Shown: positions 34,686-46,507 of the stretch, piece after piece
Position numbering within the stretch: the stretch's first letter is position 1
Layout: every line of letters starts with the position of its first letter
Assembly (NCBI GenBank): GCA_035610835.1
Contig: CM069447.1
Span: forward strand, 19,130,043-19,194,042
DNA length: 64,000 nucleotides
Direction: 5' to 3'
Source of the DNA: Ophiura sarsii
Taxonomy: Eukaryota; Echinodermata; Ophiuroidea; Amphilepidida; Ophiuridae
The notes under the pieces: model-generated
Seen by the model: only the letters and a program-made list of their open reading frames with translations
Database searches by the model: none
What the model was told of the DNA's origin: nothing
Made by a program: the position numbers and the translations under genes

Positions 34686-35232
34686 AGTCAGTAAGATCGA
34701 ATTAAAATATGCGAATTTTTAAATTCGTGTCCGACTATGGGGGCCGCCATTTTGTTTTAAAAGTATAGTAGTGTCCCGGATGTACACAGTTAAGTATATA
34801 GCAATTAAAGTTTTTTGGTTGCGGGGAAATTCTATTAATTCGGGGGTATGTTAAAACTTGTGAATCCGATAGTTAAATGTATTTACTAACTTTTCACCGA
34901 GAGCAAGAAAAATCTATCGACGGAAAAAGGAGTAAAAAGTGATTTTAAACCAACAAAATGGAACAAATTTGTTCGTGTAAGAGGTGGTTTTGTCATTAAA
35001 AATGACGTCATTTGTTTTTCGGGGTCAATTGAATGCACAAAATATCATCTGGAATCGAGTTTAAGTCAAATTTAGTTTATTTATTGATAAACTGGGCACT
35101 CCATTCAAGAAATTGTAAAAAACAGGCGTTATTAGCAGCAATAATAATGACGTAATTTTAAAAATGGCGGCCTCCATGAACTCGCCGCACAAATTTAAAA
35201 ATTCGTATTTTTTTATTCGATCTTACTAACTG
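34686..35232. mobile_element. Foldback element
   Basis: The left arm (CAGTAAGATCGAATTAAAAT ... GGGGGCCGCCATTTTG) is the diverged complement of 35158-35232 (CAAAATGGCGGCCTCC-like ... ATTCGATCTTACTAACTG). Arms are about 70 bp. No coding capacity. Flanks at 34549-34660 and 35706-35830 are themselves similar to each other in direct orientation. Confidence 0.65.
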
Positions 35233-35430
35233 TTAGATGTTATGTTATCATTTTCAATAGTCAGTTTTGCCAGTAATTAACCAAATAGGTGTTGCCATAA
35301 TTAGTAAAATATATAAAGATTACGTTTTTAACGTTAAATAGCCCTCGTAGCCACAACATGTTGTCAAGTTTACTCATTAAAATCACATATTAATTGTATA
35401 TCAATCGGTGTTCACAGCCATACATGATTA

Positions 35431-35703
35431 GGGACGCACCATTAGATTTTCAGGGGGATAGAAAGTTTTTGAGAAGAAAACAAATCCCCCTCTATGCAGG
35501 CCAAAAAAAAGAAATCCCCCCCCCCCCCCCCCCCTGATGAGTAACAAAAGCCAAAAACAAAACTCTACCTCACCCAACTCAATATGAATGAATACATTAA
35601 TAAATTAAAAAATCGCCGCCTTCGGCGGAGCAAAAAAAAAAGAATTCCCCCGAACCCAACTTCCTCCCCCCCCCCCTAAAGATCTAATGCTATGCTGCGT
35701 CCC
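35431..35703. mobile_element. Harbinger-like miniature element (GGGACGCACCAT), copy A
   Basis: Ends GGGACGCACCATTAGATTTT and complementary TGCGTCCC, flanked by TTA on both sides (35428-35430, 35704-35706). The interior holds two long C runs. A 3-bp TWA duplication is the signature of PIF/Harbinger transposition. Related copies are at 53191 and 54699. Confidence 0.85.
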
Positions 35704-36019
35704 TTATTTGAGTTTGGGGGAAATAGTTCTAGCAAAGCAGTGTTGCCAGTCATTTTCCTATTTTCCCAAAATCGATGCAAATCTTACCGTAAGTTCAATG
35801 CTGTGGAAATGAAAACTCAACTTCACTTGTAACATTACTAAATGTTACTAAACTCAGTCTTGGTTTTACCTGTGAACTAATGAGTTTCACTAAAAAAATT
35901 CTACATTTTTTTTGTCATATAAGGAAATAGGTAAAAGTACATCTGAAATAGTCTCTAAAATTTGATATAGGACGGCCAAGATATTGTCCTTTTGAATATC
36001 TTGCTCATCGTTCAAATGG

Positions 36020-36450
36020 GTGTAGTACATTTCGTCCAAAAGTTTTTTGTCCAAACACACTTTGTCCAATTTTTTTTTGTCCAAATACACTTTGTCCAAA
36101 AGTTTTTGGTCCAAACAAACTTTGGTCCAAATCATTTTTTGTCCATTGTTTTTTTTGTCCAATATTATTTAGGCCAAATTTGTTTTGGTCCAATGCTATT
36201 TTGTCCAAAATTGTTTAGGCCAATTGTTTTTGGTCCAACGCTATTTTGTCCAACATTATTTTGTCCAATTTTTTTTTGTCCAACAATATTTTGGTCCAAA
36301 CATTATTTCGTCCCACTTTTTTTTGTCCAAAGTTATTTTGGCCAACATTATTTAGGCCAATTTTTTTTTGTCCAATGTTATTTTGGCCAACATTATTTAG
36401 GCCAAATTTTATTTTGTCCAACGCTATTTTGGCCAACATTATTGACACTG
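36020..36450. repeat. TTTTGTCCAA / TTAGGCCAA minisatellite
   Basis: Roughly 25 units of 14-20 bp each end in (GT/GG)CCAA after a T run. Near-absence of stops makes long frames on both strands (166 and about 90 codons), with Phe/Cys/Pro-rich or Asp-Lys/Gly-Leu-rich periodic peptides. Open frames on both strands through a repeat of this kind argue against a protein gene. Confidence 0.9.
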
Positions 36451-36955
36451 TATCTTTCCCTCTCATACATTTATGACTTATTTTTAATCTAGTCAACATT
36501 TTGACATAATTACCTATTACTTTGAATGTTGAACAACACCCAAGCCAAGCTGTATGTCTCCCCCTGCTGTATACATGATTAAGCTAAATGACAATCAGAC
36601 TATTGATGCACAGAGGGGGAGCCGACATGCATGCAGTTTTATTTATAGGCATATCCTTGCAGTCCTATTCATGCTGTCTATATAACCTTGTTAATATTGA
36701 AGGGAAAAGGAAAATAAGACTAATATGATGTTTTAAACACTGACTTATGTAGCCCTTGTTCATCAATTAATTTCCTTAATGATGAAAGATTCAGTTAAAT
36801 GTTATGGAATAGAATCCTGGTTATCAATTTTAAGATTTGAGGGATTCATTCAATTAGCCTCAACTAAATAACCCCCTGGTTCAATTGTGAAACATGATTT
36901 GTGTGTTACAGACAATACAGTACCATTGTCTAGTGGGGTGGGGGAGTAATTCAGG

Positions 36956-37316
36956 TTAAAGGTACACAATGTCATGTTGATTTTTTTTAAATTTTAATTA
37001 ATTTACTCCAGAATTCAAGATGAACATTAAAAATTGCCATTAATGTTTCTACTAAAAAAAAACAGCAAAACTTGATTAAAACAATGTTTTGAATATGTTG
37101 GAATCCCACCCTTAACCATGTAAAATGCTGGTTGCCGCTCTACCAGGATTTTTGAATCAACGTTTTGTTGTACAAAGAAGGCTGATTTTTCCTAATCCTT
37201 GTAGTAAAGTTCATACATGTAATACAATTGTAAAATTATACAAAACCCAGTTTTTATCATATATTTTTGTAGTTGAGGGCGCTGCCTCTGTACCACATCT
37301 CTTAATGCCCCTTTAA
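36956..37316. mobile_element. Probable TTAA-flanked miniature element
   Basis: TTAAAGGTACACAATG at the left and CTTAATGCCCCTTTAA at the right, with TTAA at both borders. The right half (GATTTTTCCTAATCCTTGTA ... GAGGGCGCTGCCTC) is shared with 48102-48275 and 52380-52545. The inverted ends match only over about 10 bp. Confidence 0.5.
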
Positions 37317-37746
37317 GGAAAGGATTCAAGCGTTACGTCCAGACAGCTATTGTTTCAGTTGTGTAAATTCGGTGAAAACAGGAGATATCATGTAATTATT
37401 TCTAGGGTATTAATTATAAACACGATTGTCTCAGGCATTTTGTTTAAAAATCATCTATTTTCATTTTTTTACCGTAATTTTTTATTCCAACAAATTTTCT
37501 TCAAAAATGTGGAGGTATAGTATTGGTCATGTGCCCAACTACTTTAAGTTTTATGCTTTAACTTACATTTATAGATAGCTTACTTTCAATTGCGGAGGTA
37601 CATTTTGCACATTAAATACCCGCGAAACTATGGACATATCTGGTTATTTAGATTTAAATGGATTTTCTATTACACACATACCATCGGTCAAACATTCGGG
37701 GAACACCACGAGTCATTAAAACAATGATTATATTATTACTTTTTTT

Positions 37747-40167
37747 GTCTCGCCTGATGTAATCAGAAAGAGACTATGTTATCACTATTTCTGTCCGGCG
37801 TATGGCGTCCGGCGTCCGCCGTCCGCCGTGTGCTAAGAAATACCTTTGTGACGCGATATCTGGAGATCCGTAAGGCCTATCGTGATGGGACTTGGTGGAG
37901 GGAAGGGGGGTGGTGCGTTCTGTTGCTGATTGATTTTTCAAGGTCATCGGGGGTCATACAAGGTCATCGGGGTCAAATATGCTTAAAACTTTTGAGACGC
38001 GTTGTGACGCGATATCTAGAGATCCGTAAGGCCTATCTTGATGGGACTTGATGTCAGGGAAGGGGGTGGGGTGTTCTTTTGCTGATTAGATTTTCAAGGT
38101 CATTGGAGGTCATTCAAGGTCATCGGGGTCAAATATGCGGTCAAATAAGATCCGTAAGGCCGATCTTGATGGGATTTGGTGGAGGGAAGGGGGTGGTGTG
38201 TTCTTTTTGCTGATTAAATTTTCAAGGTCATCGGAGGTCATTCAAGGTCATCGGGGGTCAAATATGGGGTCAAATAGATCAGTAAGGCCTATCTTGATGG
38301 GATTTGGTGGAGGGAAGAGGGATGGTGTGTTCTTTTTGTTGATTAAATTTTCAAGGTCACCAGAGGTCATCGGGGTCAAATATGGGGTCAAATAGATCAG
38401 TAAGGCCCATATTGATGAGATTTGGTGGAGGGAAGGGGAGTGGTGTGTTCTTTTTGCTGAATAAATTTTCAAGGTCATCAGAGGTCATTCAAGGTCATCG
38501 GGGGTCAAATAAGATCCATAAGGCCTATCTTAATTGGATTTGGTGGAGGGAAGGGGGATGGTGTGTTCTTTTTGTTCTTAATTTTTCGGGGTCATCGGGG
38601 GTCAAATATGGGGTCAAATAGATCAGTAAGGCCTATCTTGATGGGATTTGGTGGACGGAAGAGGGATGGTGTGTTATTTTTGTTGATTAATTTTTCGGGG
38701 TCATTGGGGGTCAAATAGATCAGTAAGGCCTATCTTGATGGGATTTGGTGGAGGGAAGGGGGGTGGTGTGTTCTTTTTGTTGATTAATTTTTCGGTGTCA
38801 TCGGGGGTCAAATATGGGGTCAAATAGATCAGTAAGGCCTATCTTGATGGGATTTGGTGGACGGAAGAGGGATGGTGTGTTCTTTTTGTTGATTAATTTT
38901 TCGGGGTCATCGGGGGTCAAATATGGGGTCAAATAGATCAGTAAGGCCTATCTTGATGGGATTTGGTGGACGGAAGAGGGATGGTGTGTTCTTTTTGTTG
39001 ATTAATTTTTCGGGGTCATCGGGGTCAAATAGATCAGTAAGGCCTATCTTGATGGGATTTGGTGTACGGAAGAGGGATGGGGTGTTCTTTTTGTTGATTA
39101 TTTTTTCGGGGTCATCGGGGGTCAAATATGGGGTCAAATAGATCAGTAAGGCCTATCTTGATGGGATTTGGTGGACGGAAGAGGGATGGTGTGTTCTTTT
39201 TGTTGATTAATTTTTCGGGGTCATCGGGGGTCAAATATGGGGTCAAATAGATCAGTAAGGCCTATCTTGATGGGATTTGGTGGACGGAAGAGGGATGGTG
39301 TGTTCTTTTTGTTGATTAATTTTTCGGGGTCATCAGGGTCAAATAGATCAGTAAGGCCTATCTTGATGGGATTTGGTGGACGGAAGGGGGGTGGGTGGTG
39401 TGTTCTTTTTGTTGATTAATTTTTCGGGGTCATCTGGGGTCAAATATGGGGTCAAATAGATCAGTAAGGCCTATCTTGATGGGATTTGGTGGACGGAAGA
39501 GGGATGGTGTGTTCTTTTTGTTGATTAATTTTTCGGGGTCATCGGGTGTCAAATAGATCAGTAAGGCCTATCTTGATGGGATTTGGTGGAGGGAAGGGGG
39601 GTGGTGTGTTCTTTTTGTTGATTAATTTTTCGGGGTCATCGGGGGTCAAATATGGGGTCAAATAGATCAGTAAGGCCTATCTTGATTGGATTTGGTGGAG
39701 GGAAGGGGGTGGTGTATTCTTTTTGCTGATTAAATTTTCAAGGTCATCGGAGGTCATTCAAGGTCATCTGGGGTCAAATAAGATCCGTAAGGCCTATCTT
39801 GATGGGATTTGGTGGATGGAAGAGGGATGGTGTGTTCTTTTTGTTGATTCATTTGTCGAGGTCATCAGAGGTCATCTGGGGTCAAATAAGATCCGTAAGG
39901 CCTATCTTGATGTGATTTGGTGTTCTTTTTGCTGATTAAATTTTCAAGGTCATCAGAGGTCATCTGGGGTCAAATAAGATCTGTAAGGCCTATCTTGATG
40001 TGATTTGGTGTAGGGAAGGGGGTTGGTGTGTTCTTTTTGTTGATTAAATTTTTCAAGGCATTACATCCCTTGCATTAACTACAATGCATACCTCTGTGAC
40101 AGTGCTACATTGTATCATATGTTTCATCATCATTTCTTTCAAGTCACTTTTGATGAACAGGCGAGAC
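37747..40167. mobile_element. Element with GTCTCGCCTG ends enclosing a higher-order tandem array
   Basis: GTCTCGCCTG (37747) and its exact complement CAGGCGAGAC (40158-40167) bound 2.4 kb. After a short CCGGCGTCCGCCGTCC region, about 20 units follow, each with AGTAAGGCCTATCTTGATGG, a GTGTGTTCTTTTTG box and GGTCATCGGGGTCAAAT. In the central array, successive units are 109 or 96-97 bp; the shorter class lacks a repeated ATATGGGGTCAA-type segment. Frames on both strands here are periodic artefacts. Confidence 0.8.
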
Positions 40168-40309
40168 GCGCCGTTCGAGAACCGCCTTGTTTTAATCATG
40201 ATATTTTGATATCAGAAGGATCCCCATATTTTTCTCATTATATCTGTTAAATCTAAGGGGCTAGAAATGGGTGTCCCCTAGAAATGTTCCATTTAGAAAT
40301 TACAGGATA

Positions 40310-40535
40310 AAACGTGCTGAATTACTGCCAAAGGTGGTTACCACCAGCCAGTTTGTGTTACTACTCAATAATCACAATTCTTGTGACCTTGTGCTTCTAA
40401 AATTAGAACCACTGGAGTTCTGCAACTCAAACTTTGGTTGAATGTTGAAATGTAACAATTTTAAGGTTGACCTTTCATGTAAAATAGAAAACATCAAGTT
40501 GAAAATCTGGCCAGAATCAGAAGATCTACCTTTAA
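40310..40535 (-). repeat. TTAAAGGTAGAT-type dispersed repeat
   Basis: Minus-strand text TTAAAGGTAGATCTTCTG ... ACATGAAAGGTCAACC ... GGTGGTAACCACC matches 46222-46507, 54599-55240 and 59115-59262. The TTAA border is at 40532-40535; the other end is indistinct. Confidence 0.65.
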
Positions 40536-40540
40536 TATAG

Positions 40541-41143
40541 ACAACTTCGACTTTTGACAACGCTCTAAATTTTTCGCTCACAGAGTGAACATGCAACACA
40601 ACAGCGTTTAAAGGATATCAGGACAATAAGGGGCGTAATCGATTAAGGTTAGCTGTTTTTGTTACTTATTGCCATGCCATTGCAAAAAACCTTAATTTTA
40701 GACCAGTTACCCAATGGACCAGTTACCAAAGTGGCGATATCAGCATAATCAGGTAAGGTTTTGATGTACACAAGTCATTGTGAATAATGAATTTATCATT
40801 GCCAAATGACCAAAACCGGCACAGAACTTGACCGTCGTTATACCACGAAAACTGAAAATTGAAATAGGTCTAAGCTACTCGGTTTGGTACTTAATGTTTA
40901 ATGAGCCGACCAGGAAAATATCTTATAACAAAAAGTGCTATATACTGAAGATAAGCAATGATATGGTGGCCATTATTAGCTAAGGACAGTAGCCTCATAG
41001 ATTTGGTTGGATTTCTTTTATAATGTGTTTGCTATCTACTGAAGATAGCAAAAAAACCGGTCAAATACGTTCACTGTTGACAATTAGCTATAGTAGGCCT
41101 AATTGGTTTGCTTATATGGTATATTGTGTTTATTGGCTATCTA
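40541..41143. other. Diverged relative of the 43-kb duplication
   Basis: TATCTACTGAAGATAGCAA with ACCGGTCAAATACGTTCACT and GACAATTAGCTATAGTAGGCCT resembles 43625-43710. It suggests an additional, older copy of the segment. No gene seen. Confidence 0.4.
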
Positions 41144-42545
41144 CGAGAGTCATTCAATAAGTTCTACCTCCTCACTCATAACATCGCTAATATGAATGTC
41201 AGCCTCATGACATTTGTCATGATTATAGCTCTGAATCATAGCTACACATATATAGTAAATGCTAATGATACCTATTTCACTCTTGTCATGGTGCAATCAA
41301 AGCCAGAGAGAGATTTTGGACAACGGACACAGAAAATTACCCCAAAGATAAATACACGTTTTTCTGTTTTCTCTCCGTATTGTATTCTTAGGTATAAGGC
41401 CTAAAAAGGTGTTTGATTGGCCTAACATGACAAAAACAAATAGGGTAGGTCGGTCGGGATTATTATTTTTTTAAATCACCTGCTTTGGGGACTTAAAATG
41501 GCCGAAAATGAAAGCAAACAGTCAGAAACTTTTTAAAGTATATAAAAATTGAACAAAGTAATAAAATACTTCGTTCAATTTTTATATTTTTATTTATTTT
41601 ATTATATTTTTTACATTTTTTTAAATATTTATTGTTATTTTTATTTTTTCCTCCCTCAAAATAATAGAAAATATTCAGGGTCGACGATGTATTTAGGGTC
41701 GGTCGGGTTAGGCTAATCAAACCCTTTTTTTGGCCTAAGCTAACCGCCCGATTTAAATACTGAAAATAGAAAACAATGGGATGATTTCTGAATATATAAC
41801 AATATACTATCATGTATAAATCAAATTGTAGGCAATATTAACTTTTGTAGCTTGCAAATAGTATAATATCAACTCAAATGTATTGACACACCTTTAGCAC
41901 ACTGGAATACCGATATTTAGTCAAATGTTCGTTGTTACAAGTCAAGCCACAGTGATGCATCGAATGTTAAATCTTAACGTGATAGTATCTTTATCAGTTT
42001 TCCTTATATGCAACATTGCGAATAGTCAATCAGGTAGTCAGTGATAGAAAAATATATCTTCAAGAGACTTGAAATATATCCATTTAGTCCTGTATAATGA
42101 AGATCTCTAGTAACTATGAAAAGCAAATACCGGTATGACTTTTGCAGCGGTTCTCTAGGGTAGGGTTAGGATTGAGGGCTGTCCTGGTCTGGTTCTGGCT
42201 AATTATATGGCATTTTCCGCCAAGAAATAATTCACTTGTATTGTTTAAAGTCTGTTCAAGAGATATTTGTAACTTAGAACGATTGTAATTGACCGATAGG
42301 TACATTTTGTCTCTTAGAATTGGCCAAATGAATAGCACTTAGGAGACATTTGGCTGTTTTTTACCCGTTTCCGTCGCACTAAATGGATGTTTGGTTTTTA
42401 CTGCATATCCAGGAAAGTACAATGAGTATTCAGACTAATCTACTATGATTTTGTAGAAAGCTTTAATTGTAGAATATTCCATACGACTGGCTTGTATAAT
42501 AGCAAAGTTATGAGGTAGGAGGTAGAACTTATTGAATGACCCTCG
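41144..42545. mobile_element. 1.4-kb mariner-type element, non-coding
   Basis: Ends CGAGAGTCATTCAATAAGTT and the complement of CGAGGGTCATTCAATAAGTT, bordered by TA (41142-41143, 42546-42547). The inverted ends match over about 38 bases with few differences. The GAGGGTCATTCAATAAGT end and the 1.4-kb size are typical of mariner-like elements. No D,D34D-type transposase frame is recoverable, and part of the interior (41403-41731) is another insertion. Confidence 0.8.
41403..41731. mobile_element. Miniature element nested in the mariner-type element
   Basis: Left AAAAAGGTGTTTGATTGGCC and right complement of AAAAAAAGGGTTTGATTAGC, with GGTCGGTCGGG inside both arms. GGCCTA adjoins each outer edge, suggesting an imperfect 7-8 bp target duplication as for hAT-like elements. 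Confidence 0.65.
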
Positions 42546-42668
42546 TATATTGCCCGTGCCCTCAAGATTGCGGCGTAATTTGATCATGAGTGGATGTGAC
42601 AGGGGGAGACTAAAATAAACTGACAATCTTTGAAAATTGCCGCAGATAGGGCATGGCGTGGTTCAGAG

Positions 42669-42715
42669 ACCAGTGGCGTACCCAGGCCCGCCCCCCCCCC
42701 CCCCCCCCCCCCTTG
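42669..42715. mobile_element. hAT-like end fragment with poly-C
   Basis: CAGTGGCGTACCCAGG followed by a long C run matches the left ends of 45717 and 55671. No complementary right end was found nearby, so it is probably truncated. Confidence 0.4.
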
Positions 42716-43156
42716 AATAACCCCGTTTGTAAAAACAACCCTCCGTCGGTAGATTTGCGATTTTGACCATACAAGTTTGTGGGCCGGTTTTGAGGACAAA
42801 ATCATCGCTAAGTGGATCCTAGATAATTGACTTTAGATGATTTTGGTGAAATTTTGAAATTTTGAATCAAAAACTGATTTTGTTAAGATTGTCTGAAAAT
42901 TGTTGGCGGCAAAAAAGTGATTTTTGGGTGAAAATGTATTAAGAAAAATTGGGGGAAATTTATTACCAACAATGGATAATCAGACTCATTTCATTTGAAC
43001 AATCGTATACTTTTATGTACATTACATTATTACAATATTAGTTTAAAAGTTACAGTGCTTGATATTTTTGATAATTACATAAAAAAGGTTGACATTACCG
43101 TGTTTAAATGCGTATGTTTTTCTGGCGTTTCAGCATGTATGAAACTGTCCAACGGT

Positions 43157-43164
43157 ATAGGAAT
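43157..43164. other. Empty target site for the 45717 hAT-like element
   Basis: Unit A reads CGGTATAGGAATTGTTGC with one ATAGGAAT. Unit B has the same text with ATAGGAAT on both sides of a 409-bp element. Confidence 0.9.
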
Positions 43165-44527
43165 TGTTGCTTTACACATGTTCAGGGCACTTACCAGTTT
43201 ATGAGATATGTTATTCAGTTGTTATTGGCCCTCGAACATGTTTAAAACAGAAAATAGTTAAAAACCTAAAGAAATATTAAATGGATTAATACTGTAAAGC
43301 CACAGTAGCCCTAGATTATAACAAAACCGTGCTATAGGCCTATCTATTTGTAAATGACATTGGCATTATTGTAATAATAGGCTGTCAAACTTTAGGTTTG
43401 ATAGCTCAAACTGACCATGCTGACGGCTTTTGTGCACGCTAAGACTGCACGGTTGTTATTCACTATAATATCTACTAAAGATAGCAATTTCATATAAGCC
43501 GGCCGGGTAATTGTTTGAGTGTTTTTTGTTGTTGTTTTAACCGCCAAATGTTCAATTTAAATGTTTAAGTGGAGGTCCTATAAACGGAACGGAACTTGAC
43601 CCTCATTACGCCACATTTAAAATGGGTTTGCTATCTACTGAAGATAACAATTATAGCCGTTCAAAACGGTCACTGTTTAACACTAACTCTAGTGTAGTGT
43701 AGGCCTTCGGTAAGTTATTAAAGGGCTATCCTTATAATATCCTATTGCCTTGCCACACCGACTGTGGCGTAACGAGTCCTTTTCATTGGGAGTACATGTA
43801 CATGTAGGGCAAACAGGTACTATCTTTGATATCTAAACTAAACAAATTTACCTCTTTATATTGAGGGGGGCGAGGGCCGTGTTAGTGCACCGCACCCTCC
43901 CTCCTGGTGTAGTACATTTCTTAATTCTCCCCTTTCACATTTACTTTCACTCAAGAACATACAGGTATGGAAAGGCCATTTAGCATGTATAGCAATCAAA
44001 GGTAACAAGGCTGTGGCGTTCCCAAACCGATGTGAAAAATTGAAAAATAGAGCTCTATCATCTTCATCATCATCATAATAATTAATAATGAGACATTGTT
44101 CATCCACACGGTTATCCCCCCCCCCCCCCCCCCCCCCCCACCATGGTGTGTCACCATGCCCATAACCCCCGTCGATGACGCCCCTGCCTTGTGGCCTTCA
44201 TAACTATAAAGACGATAAGAGACTTTATCGACCAATAATGCACAACATTTTCTTTCTTTATTTTGTACCCTTCTTCCTCTTTTATTTAGTACAAGGAACC
44301 GTAGGGGCAGTAGCGAACACATGAATTTGTGACTGGGGGAGGCAAGGCACAGAGTGAGATTTTGAGGGGGGAGGGGTTTGTGACATGGTTTATTGAGCTC
44401 CATAAAGATGAAGTGACCACTCTCCCCCGACTGACCATTCTACTATTCTCCCCCGACTCCCCCTTCCCCCCTAGCCCACACCACTGAGGAGGGGGAGTGG
44501 CACATGACACAATCTCCCCTAGCTATA

Positions 44528-45154
44528 CCGGGTGGTTCAAAAAAAGGTTGACCCAAGTTCAACGTAACTTTTCAACTGCATTTTATAGTTTCAGAGAATT
44601 TGTGTTTACTTAGTCTTGATCAGCAGGAAGTTTTGAAATTATCCTGAACAAATGGTAAATTTAGCTTGGTTGGTTCTTCAGATATGGTTCATTATAGAGA
44701 GCATGCACAGAACTGCCCTGTCCACGCTTTAGTAGAGATAGAATGCACAACGTGGACTTAAACACGACTGGTCACAAATTGTGAAAAAAGGAGACATCTG
44801 AAACATCTATCTGGTGCATGCCATTACCTACATACGTACCTATGTTGAATGTGAATGGTACATAAGCATAGTTATTGGGATACTTTTTGTCTGGGCGGGC
44901 TTTTCAATTCTGAATCTAGAGCATGCTGTTTTGTTGAAAACAAAAACTAAATGACGCTCCCGTGGACAAGTTAGTTTTGTGCATGCTTTCTGTAATGAAA
45001 CATATCTGAACCAAACAAGCTAAACGCGCCATTTATTCAGGATAATTTTAAAACTTACTGCTGATCAAGATCAAGTAAACACAAATTCTCTGAAACTATT
45101 AATGTGGTTGAAAAATCATTTTGAACTTGGGTCAACTTTTTTTGAACCACCCGG
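44528..45154. mobile_element. TA-flanked 627-bp miniature element
   Basis: Ends CCGGGTGGTTCAAAAAAAGG and complement, with inverted similarity over more than 80 bp. TA is on both sides. The paralogous unit B at 47861 (GCTATAGAAT) lacks it and has a single TA, proving the boundaries. Tc1/mariner-type by target. Confidence 0.92.
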
Positions 45155-45306
45155 TAGAATCGGTAGAGATAGTATTTATGTATCCTATTTCGCAATCAAA
45201 TCTAGTCAATCTGTAGGTTATGACTACCAAATCTAGTAAGTTTAAGCCACGACTGTTACCCCTTGACCGGTCTACTTCAAGCACAGACAGCATTTGACCA
45301 GTTAAA

Positions 45307-45395
45307 CAATTCGTCGTTGTTCTGACATACCGGCGGCACATCACAACATAAATATGTAAAGAGATGTGCCGGTATGTCAGAACAGCGACGAATTG
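45307..45395. other. 89-bp near-perfect hairpin
   Basis: A 36-base arm (CAATTCGTCGTTGTTCTGAC onward) pairs with 45363-45395 with one mismatch and a 3-base CGG bulge around a 20-base A/T-rich loop. Size and shape fit a microRNA precursor or a very short foldback element. The paralogous unit C lacks the hairpin. Confidence 0.6.
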
Positions 45396-45716
45396 AATGG
45401 TGTTAGACATGATTCCAACTCCAGTTCTTTAAATCCGTTGGGGAAGTGCAGGGGATGATTTCGGTTTCTGATGTGAGCGCAAGGGATCATGTGAAACAGT
45501 GTGATTTAGGCAATCGGGTGCACTTTACGTGATATGTTACAAAAAAAATTGGGGAAATTTCATTTCAAAAATTGTATACCTTACCGGTACATTATTAGTT
45601 TAAAAGTTACAGTGCTTGTTAAATTTCTTAAAAAGGGTTGACATTATACCGTGTTTAAATGCGTATGTTTTTCCTGGCGTTTCAGCATGTATGAAACTGT
45701 CCAACGGTATAGGAAT

Positions 45717-45977
45717 CAGTGGCGCAGTGACAGAAATTGTTGTGCCCCCGCCCCCCTTTTGTGCCCCCCCCCCCCCCCCCCCCCCTTTGTGCCCCCGCCC
45801 CTCGCTTTGGATATAGTGCTTATATATGCCATTTAAAAATGACAGTTTTCGCCTGGTTTTTAAAAATAAATTACCATGTAGTTGGAAAAACTGCTTAAAA
45901 CCCTGAGGATTGGCCAATATTTGTTTACTACACTGTTTTTTGGACTGCAAAATGTTGTGTCCGTGCGATTTTTTTTT

Positions 45978-46008
<31 letters not shown>

Positions 46009-46125
46009 CCCCACACTTACGTGAAATTCACGAGGTGACTGACTTTGACAATTTTTTGGGGCAACCTTTTACGAAAATTTTAGAAATCTTGCCCCCCTGA
46101 TAAAAAACCTAGCTACGCCACACTG
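45717..46125. mobile_element. hAT-like 409-bp miniature element
   Basis: Starts CAGTGGCGCAG and ends GCTACGCCACACTG, with exact 8-bp duplication ATAGGAAT (45709-45716, 46126-46133). Unit A has the empty site. 8-bp duplications with CAGTGGCG-type ends are typical of hAT superfamily elements. The interior includes two long C runs. Confidence 0.92.
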
Positions 46126-46221
46126 ATAGGAATTGTTGCTTTACACATGTTCAGGGGCAAGAGCACTTACCAGTTTATGAGATATGTTTTGGCCCTCGAA
46201 CATGTTTAAAACAGAAAATAG

Positions 46222-46507
46222 TTAAAGGAAGATGTTCCGATTTTCAACTTGAAGTTTTTTATTCTACATGAAAGGTCATCCTTAAAAGAGTTGTATTCCA
46301 AAGTTTGAGTTGCATAACTCTAATGGTTCTTATTTTAGACGCACAAGATGCCGTTAAACATGTGCCCATTGAGTTGTATACAAACTGTATTGGTGGTAAC
46401 CACCTTTCGCGGTAATTCGATGCTATTTCACCGATTTCTTCGTAATCATACTGATTTGGACCGTCAAATTTCAGTATGTTTATCAGAAAAATATGATCTT
46501 TCATATT
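46222..46507 (+). repeat. TTAAAGGTAGAT-type dispersed repeat
   Basis: Begins TTAAAGGAAGATGTTCCGAT and closely matches 54603-54697 plus 55010-55180, supplying the empty site (TAA at 46321-46323) for the Harbinger-like insertion there. Its right end is fused to unit B sequence. Confidence 0.7.

Larger units (their letters stand above)
42960..45430. repeat. Tandem segmental duplication, unit A
   Basis: Co-linear with 45540-47960 in several blocks: AAAAGTTACAGTGCTTG, AACTGTCCAACGGTATAGGAAT, TATCTACTAAAGATAGCAAT, the poly-C then CACCATG block, and TAGTATTTATGTATCCTATT. It differs by insertions and small indels, and carries the TA element at 44528-45154. No gene is recognised in it; frames with poly-Gly or poly-Pro are translations of C/G runs. 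Confidence 0.8.

Noticed and set aside
35890..36499. 166-codon plus frame and 90-94-codon minus frames with periodic peptides
   Set aside because: Both strands stay open only because the GTCCAA minisatellite lacks stop codons. The peptides mirror the repeat and have no domain.
37776..39935. Several 60-90 codon frames repeating RKAY.DG.WW and similar phrases
   Set aside because: They track the 96-109 bp tandem units on both strands, break at every few units and show no start or splice context.
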